A stretch of 20,075 bases of DNA from Deltaproteobacteria bacterium (GTDB taxonomy: Bacteria; Desulfobacterota; DSM-4660; Desulfatiglandales; HGW-15): positions 1-20,075 of the forward strand of contig DAOVAK010000008.1 in the NCBI GenBank assembly GCA_030671095.1, in the 5' to 3' direction. Position numbers and translations under genes: made by a program. Positions 15,150 to 20,075 of this stretch are shown piece by piece. Position 1 is the first letter of the stretch, and each line of letters opens with the position of its first letter. Under the pieces are notes generated by a model that saw nothing but the letters and a program-made list of their open reading frames with translations, searched no databases and had not been told where the DNA came from.

Positions 15150-16088
15150 TTATCCAAACTCCAGCGTCGCTAAAAGCTCTTTATTTACCTGAACAGGAAA
15201 AAGGCCCCTCAATTCTATGAGCCATCTCTCATAAAATGTCTCTTGTTTCTGACGAAAAAGCTTTGATTCGATCTCATCCATTGCCTGGGACAGGCTCTTA
15301 AATCCTTTTGGACGCTTGGATTGCACCTCAAAGATATGGTAGCCATAAGGCGTCTTTGTAACAGGACTTATTTTGCCAGTGGGCAGTGTGAAAATCGGTT
15401 TTTCCATGGATTCGTGGAGCTCCCCTTTGGAGACCCAGCCCACTTCGCCCCCATTTTCCGCCTCAGGCGTAATGGAGTATTTCCTCGCCAAGTCATCCAG
15501 ATTTTCTCCGTTTTTCAGGCGCTTGCGGATATCTTTGGCTTCATCCTTGGTTCTGGTAACTATCTGACTGAATTTTACCATCTCGGGACGGGTGAACTCG
15601 TTTCGATGGGTATCATAATATGTATTGATCTCGTCGAAGGTCACCGGTGTTATATTTTCCGAGACCTTTCTCATAATCTTTTTGACAAAGAGTTGCTGTC
15701 TCAATCCTTCCTTCCATTTCTCAAAATCCAGATATCTCTTCAGCAGCATTTCTCGGAATACGGTCTCATCCGGGTAGTCCTTCATGATGTCTTGTATCTC
15801 TGATTCCAGTTCTTTTTCCGAGATGGTGATGCCTCTTTGTCTGCCATATTCCAAGATAAGGTAGTGGTCCACAAGCTTGCTAACCAGAGGGTCAATGACG
15901 TATTTTACCCCCTGATCCGTCACTCCCATTCCAGAGGTGATGTATTTGATATCTCTCTTCAACTCATCTGTAGTTATATCCCTCTCTCCAACAATGATGA
16001 CTACCTTCTCTTCTGATCTGTCAAGGATATTACATGCGGATAAGCCAAAAGAGATTGCTAAAGCCAAGAAAAAAACGCGTTTCACCAT
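15150..16088 (-). CDS. PpiC-type (parvulin) peptidyl-prolyl isomerase lipoprotein
   Basis: The 312-residue protein has a lipoprotein signal with lipobox L-S-A-C19, a SurA_N-like helical region with an early T-TDELKRDI pattern, and a parvulin domain at about residues 165-262 (VKFSQIV, LDDLARKYSITPEAENGGEVGWV, TPYGYHIFEV). It resembles PrsA/PpiD-type foldases anchored in a membrane. ATG 16088 is preferred because GGTGA lies five bases upstream; GTG 16097 would add three residues. It heads the tight gene run that continues into the SurA-like protein. Two parvulins with different membrane attachment in tandem suggest sequential or partner-specific folding roles, which is inference. Confidence 0.88.
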   Translation of the reverse strand: MVKRVFFLALAISFGLSACNILDRSEEKVVIIVGERDITTDELKRDIKYITSGMGVTDQGVKYVIDPLVSKLVDHYLILEYGRQRGITISEKELESEIQDIMKDYPDETVFREMLLKRYLDFEKWKEGLRQQLFVKKIMRKVSENITPVTFDEINTYYDTHRNEFTRPEMVKFSQIVTRTKDEAKDIRKRLKNGENLDDLARKYSITPEAENGGEVGWVSKGELHESMEKPIFTLPTGKISPVTKTPYGYHIFEVQSKRPKGFKSLSQAMDEIESKLFRQKQETFYERWLIELRGLFPVQVNKELLATLEFG

Positions 16089-16191
16089 GCAGTTCACCGC
16101 AAAACAACCAGAATACAGTCTACCTTCCTGAAAAAAGCGGGGATGGAAGTATCCTTAATCCTTTAGTGTAATAGTTACGTAGGAAATTGCA

Positions 16192-16222
16192 AGTATAATT
16201 TATGCCTCAAACATTTCTACAA
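16192..16222 (-). promoter_or_regulatory. Candidate promoter for the PPIase-to-lipoprotein operon
   Basis: The 234-base gap between mfd and the PPIase lipoprotein is AT-rich and holds no gene. On the minus strand TTGTAG (16222-16217) and TATACT (16197-16192) are separated by 19 bases, about 100 bases upstream of ATG 16088. The spacing is long, so confidence is low. The position makes an independent promoter for the downstream envelope genes plausible. Confidence 0.28.
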
Positions 16223-16322
16223 TTAGTTGAAATTTATAAAAATAAGCAATGTTTTGCCTAAATGACACAACTTGTGGTTTTCTATCTCATCAGGATAAAT
16301 TTTGGGAAATGAACGCCAAGAA

Positions 16323-19300
16323 TCATATGTCCCGGGCCTGATCTAACTCCTCTGCAATCCTTATCGCCTCAAGAAGTGCGTCTAGAGCTGGCTTTTCATC
16401 GATCTTAACCTTTAGTTTTCGCTCAGAAAGAAATTGAAATCTATTTGGCTCCCTCTCCACTAGGCCAACCACTTTCTCAGGGTCCACATTGGATTCAGGA
16501 GAAAAAAGGAATGTGAGGGCTTCGTTACCCACATCTAACTTGCTCATGCCCGTTTTTTTCAAAAGCAATCGGACAGACATGACGGCCACCAGGTTGGAGA
16601 CCTCCACCGGTGGAGGACCGAAACGATCCTTCATCTCTTCGATCATAACCTCCAATTCCGCTTCTTTACGAAGGCTGGATAATCGCCGATACAAGTTTAA
16701 CCTGATGTCTATATCTGGTATGAAGTCCTCAGGAAGATAGGCTGGTATGTCCACATTGATCTCAGGATTTATTTCCTCATGCCATTCCTCACCCTTCAGT
16801 TCCGCCACGGTTTGCTCAATCAATTCCATATAGAGTTCGTAGCCGATGGCTGAGATATGGCCCGACTGGGTGAAGCCGAGGATGTTGCCTCCTCCCCTTA
16901 TCTTTAGGTCGTGCAGGGCAAGATGAATGCCAGCACCCAGGTGAGAAAAATCCATAAGGGCCTTGAGCCTTTTTTCTGCCTCTCTCGTGAGTTTTGAACC
17001 ATCTGAAATGAGGAGAAAGGCATAGGCGCTTTCTTTGGAACGGCCGACCCTACCCCTGAGTTGATAGATCTGGGAGAGCCCAAAGCGGTCTGTATCGTTA
17101 ATGACGATAGTATTGGTGGAAGGGATGTCGAGTCCAGACTCAATAATGGTGGTGCAAACCAGAACGTCAATCTCCTTTCGAAGGAATCGGATCATGGTCT
17201 CCTCCAGTTCCCTCTCCTTCATTTGTCCGTGGGCAACGGCAAATCTGGCTTGTGGGACCAGGTTCATCAGTTCATTGGCCATATGTTCGATGGTTTGCAC
17301 CCGGTTGTGGACAAAAAACACCTGTCCCCCCCTCTCCAGTTCAGATTCAATGGCATGGATGATGGTTGCTTCATCGTAGGGAAGAAGATAAGTTTGGATT
17401 GCGAGCCGGTCTTCCGGTGGGGTCTCAATGATGCTTAGATCCCGTACACCCATCAAGGACATATGAAACGTCCGGGGTATAGGCGTCGCAGTGAGTGCCA
17501 ACACATCCACTAAGGCGCGGTATTTCTTTAATGTTTCCTTTTGCTTAACACCAAATCGTTGCTCCTCATCGATGATCAATAGTCCCAATTCCCTGAAACT
17601 AACGTCCTTCTGCAGTATCCTGTGGGTACCTATCAAGACATCAATCTTGCCGGACCTGACCTTTGCGAGGATTTCCTTCTGCTCCGATCTGGTCTTAAAA
17701 CGGCTCAGCACCGAAACCTTTACCTGATAAAGCTCCATCCTCAGTTTAAAGGTTTCATAATGCTGTTCGGCGAGAACCGTGGTAGGGACCAGGAGTGCTA
17801 CCTGTCTACCATCCTGGACGGCTTTGAATGCGGCCCTGATGGCGACCTCGGTCTTCCCAAAGCCCACGTCACCACAGACTAGCCTGTCCATGGGTCTATC
17901 AGATTCCATATCTGATAAGACATCATCGATGGCTTTGATTTGATCGGGCGTCTCCTCGTGCTCAAAAGTGGCTTCGAATTCTTTAAAGGTGTTGTCTGGA
18001 CGGGAGAAGGCGTATCCTTTGCGGTACCTTCTTAAGGCATAGATCTCAACGAGCTGCTTTGCTATTTCCCTTATGGCCTTCTTGGCCTTTTCCTTTGCCA
18101 GGCCCCAAGAGCGTCCTCCTAATCGATCCAGTTTAGGGTTTCGTTCATCTGCGCCAGTATATTTCTGCAAAATAGTCATGCGGTCAGCGGGGACGTAGAG
18201 CCTGTCATTGTGTGCATATTCCACGAGAACGAAATCATTGGCTTTTTGTTCTATCTCCATTTTATAGAGACCAGCATATCGACCTATACCATGATCCTGG
18301 TGGACAACCAGATCTCCCACATTGATTTGACTAAAGGCGGTGAGACTTGCCCGATCCTCTCCCATTCCAGCTGGTGCCTTGGCGCGGGGCCTTTTTGATC
18401 CAAAAATCTCGTCCTCGCTAACGACGTAAATGCCGAGATCAGCCCAGGCAAAGCCTTGGGGTAGGCGTCCCAAACAAACGCTTAAACCATTTCCACCGGA
18501 TATCTCGTTCCATCTGTCAACCAATTCATCCACATTGACTTCATAGTTTCCGAGAATCTCTTTCAGGCGGTTGGCTTGCTGCATAGTTCGGCAGACAAGG
18601 ATGACCCTGGAGCCGAGATCCAGCCATTCGGAGATTTTTTCGGCCAGGGGTGCCATAGAGACTCTGCCTCTTCCGGCGACCCTCACATCAAGATCATCAT
18701 CAATTGTCCAGATTCCCTTGATATGCAGTGACTTTACTGAAGCCCCCTGTTTCTCAATAGCCAATGCACTAAAGTCAATACGTTGATAATTCCCAAGGCA
18801 TTGGTCCAGGTCTGTATCGGACAAGAGAAGCCCGTCTATTTCAGGAAAAGGACTCTCCCGTTCCTCCGCCTCCTGCCGGAATCTTTCCGATTCCTTTTGA
18901 AACCTCTCTGGGAACCTGGTTCTCTCCTTTTCTATTCTGTGAGGATCGATAAGGGCGAGAAGTCCATTTCTTGGGAAATAGTCGAACAGGGTGTCAAGGC
19001 GGGAGTAGAAATGATTCAACCAGGCTTCTTGCCCTGGAAAGGAGGACATCTCCTGGAATCTTCTTGGGAGCCTGCCCATGGATCTGGCCCTATTTACGTT
19101 TTCACGATCCATAACAATCTCACTGGCAGGCAGGAGAACCACTTCCTTCAGATGTTCGGTTGACCTCTGGCTTAGGGAATCGAAATGGCGAATGGATTCA
19201 ATGCGGTCACCCCAGAACTCCAATCGGATAGGCTGGAGGTAGACTGGGGGGAATATATCAACAACCCCTCCTCGGACAGAATAATCACCCATCTCCTCCA

Positions 19301-19811
19301 CAAGAGAGGTCCGAAAGTAGCCGTTTGTCTGAAGTCTTTTCAGCAGACGCTCCCTATCCAGCTCCTCTCCAACCTCCATGTATTCAAGGGCATTTATCAT
19401 GGCGTCCTTGGGTAGAATCCTAATTGTGATGGCCTCAACTGATGTGACCACAAGGGGATTTGGTTCAGAGTTGAGAGCGTACAGGGCTTGAAGACGACGG
19501 GTGATCACATCCCTGTGCGGGCTCAGCCCTGCCAAAGGGGATATATCATAGATGGGGAAGTCATAGAGCCTCCTTTCCCCCGGCCCTGCGTGCACGAAGG
19601 GTTCCGGCAGAAAGAATTCTAACTCCCTATAAAACCGATTGGCCTCTTTTGCATCTGGTAAGAGAAGGAGACAGGGTCTATCCATTTCCAGCAATAGTTG
19701 GGCGATGAAAAAGACTCTGGCGGTCCCGGATATTCCCGTGACCGACATGTCTTTGACCTCTTCTTCGATCCACCTCTTCAACTCAACAAGATTTTGGTTT
19801 CTTTGATGCAT
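16323..19811 (-). CDS. mfd: Transcription-repair coupling factor Mfd
   Basis: The 1162-residue SF2 translocase removes RNA polymerase stalled at DNA lesions and recruits UvrA. Domain order is complete. The N-terminal UvrB-homology region covers about the first 350 residues. The CarD-like RNA-polymerase-interaction domain starts near 497 (INVGDLVVHQDHGIGRYAG). Walker A GDVGFGKTE is at about 647 and the Walker B DEEQ box at about 747. ATPIPRT, the IIESGLDIPSTNT and QLRGRVGRS helicase motifs follow, then the C-terminal TRCF domain (LPEDFIPDIDIRLNLYRRL). Length is normal. The start ATG 19811 has only a weak GAAGA ribosome site. The gene is separated from the next co-directional gene by the AT-rich gap, and its leader contains the hairpin-rich region to the right. 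Confidence 0.97.
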   Translation of the reverse strand: MHQRNQNLVELKRWIEEEVKDMSVTGISGTARVFFIAQLLLEMDRPCLLLLPDAKEANRFYRELEFFLPEPFVHAGPGERRLYDFPIYDISPLAGLSPHRDVITRRLQALYALNSEPNPLVVTSVEAITIRILPKDAMINALEYMEVGEELDRERLLKRLQTNGYFRTSLVEEMGDYSVRGGVVDIFPPVYLQPIRLEFWGDRIESIRHFDSLSQRSTEHLKEVVLLPASEIVMDRENVNRARSMGRLPRRFQEMSSFPGQEAWLNHFYSRLDTLFDYFPRNGLLALIDPHRIEKERTRFPERFQKESERFRQEAEERESPFPEIDGLLLSDTDLDQCLGNYQRIDFSALAIEKQGASVKSLHIKGIWTIDDDLDVRVAGRGRVSMAPLAEKISEWLDLGSRVILVCRTMQQANRLKEILGNYEVNVDELVDRWNEISGGNGLSVCLGRLPQGFAWADLGIYVVSEDEIFGSKRPRAKAPAGMGEDRASLTAFSQINVGDLVVHQDHGIGRYAGLYKMEIEQKANDFVLVEYAHNDRLYVPADRMTILQKYTGADERNPKLDRLGGRSWGLAKEKAKKAIREIAKQLVEIYALRRYRKGYAFSRPDNTFKEFEATFEHEETPDQIKAIDDVLSDMESDRPMDRLVCGDVGFGKTEVAIRAAFKAVQDGRQVALLVPTTVLAEQHYETFKLRMELYQVKVSVLSRFKTRSEQKEILAKVRSGKIDVLIGTHRILQKDVSFRELGLLIIDEEQRFGVKQKETLKKYRALVDVLALTATPIPRTFHMSLMGVRDLSIIETPPEDRLAIQTYLLPYDEATIIHAIESELERGGQVFFVHNRVQTIEHMANELMNLVPQARFAVAHGQMKERELEETMIRFLRKEIDVLVCTTIIESGLDIPSTNTIVINDTDRFGLSQIYQLRGRVGRSKESAYAFLLISDGSKLTREAEKRLKALMDFSHLGAGIHLALHDLKIRGGGNILGFTQSGHISAIGYELYMELIEQTVAELKGEEWHEEINPEINVDIPAYLPEDFIPDIDIRLNLYRRLSSLRKEAELEVMIEEMKDRFGPPPVEVSNLVAVMSVRLLLKKTGMSKLDVGNEALTFLFSPESNVDPEKVVGLVEREPNRFQFLSERKLKVKIDEKPALDALLEAIRIAEELDQARDI

Positions 19812-19893
19812 GGTGTCTTCAGAGTCTCGTTTTGCAACACCCCTAACGAATATCCCCTAATCGGGTTTTGGCTCGATTGGGATAGTAAAGAAT

Positions 19894-19973
19894 CCGGGCC
19901 CAGAGGACCCGGCTTTGCTCAAACCCCATAGGGGCTAGTAGGATGAGGCTACGGCCCTTTTCGAAAGGCCGTA
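19894..19973. other. Cluster of strong hairpins in the mfd leader
   Basis: Three inverted repeats follow one another: CCGGG/CCCGG (19894-19912), CCCC-ATA-GGGG (19924-19934), and a bulged stem of about 10 bp, TACGGCC.../...GGCCGTA, closed by TCG (19950-19973). No clean U-tract marks an intrinsic terminator. The 264-base stretch 19812-20075 contains no credible gene. Confidence 0.5.
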
Positions 19974-20029
19974 TCTCAAAAAAAATTCCACCGGGCCCCG
20001 CAGTGACCCAATATTTTGAGGTTTGCGCC
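19935..20029 (+). repeat. Diverged copy of one arm of the MITE-like element at 2644-2949
   Basis: Reading + here against the minus strand of 2916-2826, the blocks CTAGT-GGA, GAAAGG, ATCTCA-AAAAAATTCCACC (19 of 20 identical), CCGCAGTG and TTGAGGTTT-CGCC occur in the same order and at nearly the same spacing. The partner arm, if any, would lie beyond the right edge of the window. Confidence 0.6.
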
Positions 20030-20075
20030 TCTGCGCCCCTGGGAGTCTCCCGTCACTTTGTTAAACCGCAAAATA

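Overview
The window looks like a chromosomal stretch from a strictly anaerobic bacterium, most likely a member of the Desulfobacterota (former Deltaproteobacteria, Syntrophobacter/Desulfobacter-like). This is inferred from the mix of a molybdopterin oxidoreductase, an RpoH/RodZ/parvulin/Mfd gene block and typical dispersed intergenic repeats. No 16S or other taxonomic marker is present, so the assignment is tentative. No rRNA, tRNA, CRISPR array, phage gene or transposase was recognised.

Region 1 (1-5755) is metabolic. A molybdopterin/[4Fe-4S] oxidoreductase on the minus strand runs off the left edge. A 314-base intergenic region separates it from a divergent plus-strand cluster: an LsrF-like class I (Schiff-base) aldolase, a zinc-dependent sugar/alcohol dehydrogenase, a small four-helix-bundle (23S rRNA intervening-sequence family) protein, and a class II (zinc) ketose-bisphosphate-type aldolase. 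Two aldolases of opposite mechanism beside a polyol/sugar dehydrogenase suggest a catabolic or biosynthetic sugar-phosphate route whose substrate cannot be read from sequence. This cluster carries two insert-like structures: a 306-bp palindromic MITE-like element in front of the dehydrogenase, and an inverted pair of heptamer-repeat tracts around the four-helix-bundle gene.

Region 2 (5756-8236) starts with a repeat-rich gap of about 320 bases (a 135-bp 'gtcattgc...gcaatgac' palindromic element plus a degenerate 7-bp tandem repeat). It continues with an OB-fold/HD-domain YhaM-like exoribonuclease and moaA (GTP 3',8-cyclase). MoaA makes the molybdopterin precursor that the oxidoreductase at the left edge would need.

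Region 3 (8223-19811, minus strand) is a long co-directional block read from right to left: mfd, a PpiC/parvulin lipoprotein, a SurA-like periplasmic PPIase, rodZ, tyrS, rpoH, a TPR lipoprotein and a DUF4292/LolB-like lipoprotein. Short gaps, an ATGA overlap and abutting stop/start codons indicate operon organisation from the PPIase lipoprotein to the DUF4292 lipoprotein, with mfd set apart by an AT-rich gap. The theme is envelope biogenesis and proteostasis, with the heat-shock sigma factor embedded in it.

Region 4 (19812-20075) is the hairpin-rich leader of mfd. It contains a diverged copy of one arm of the MITE-like element found at 2644-2949.
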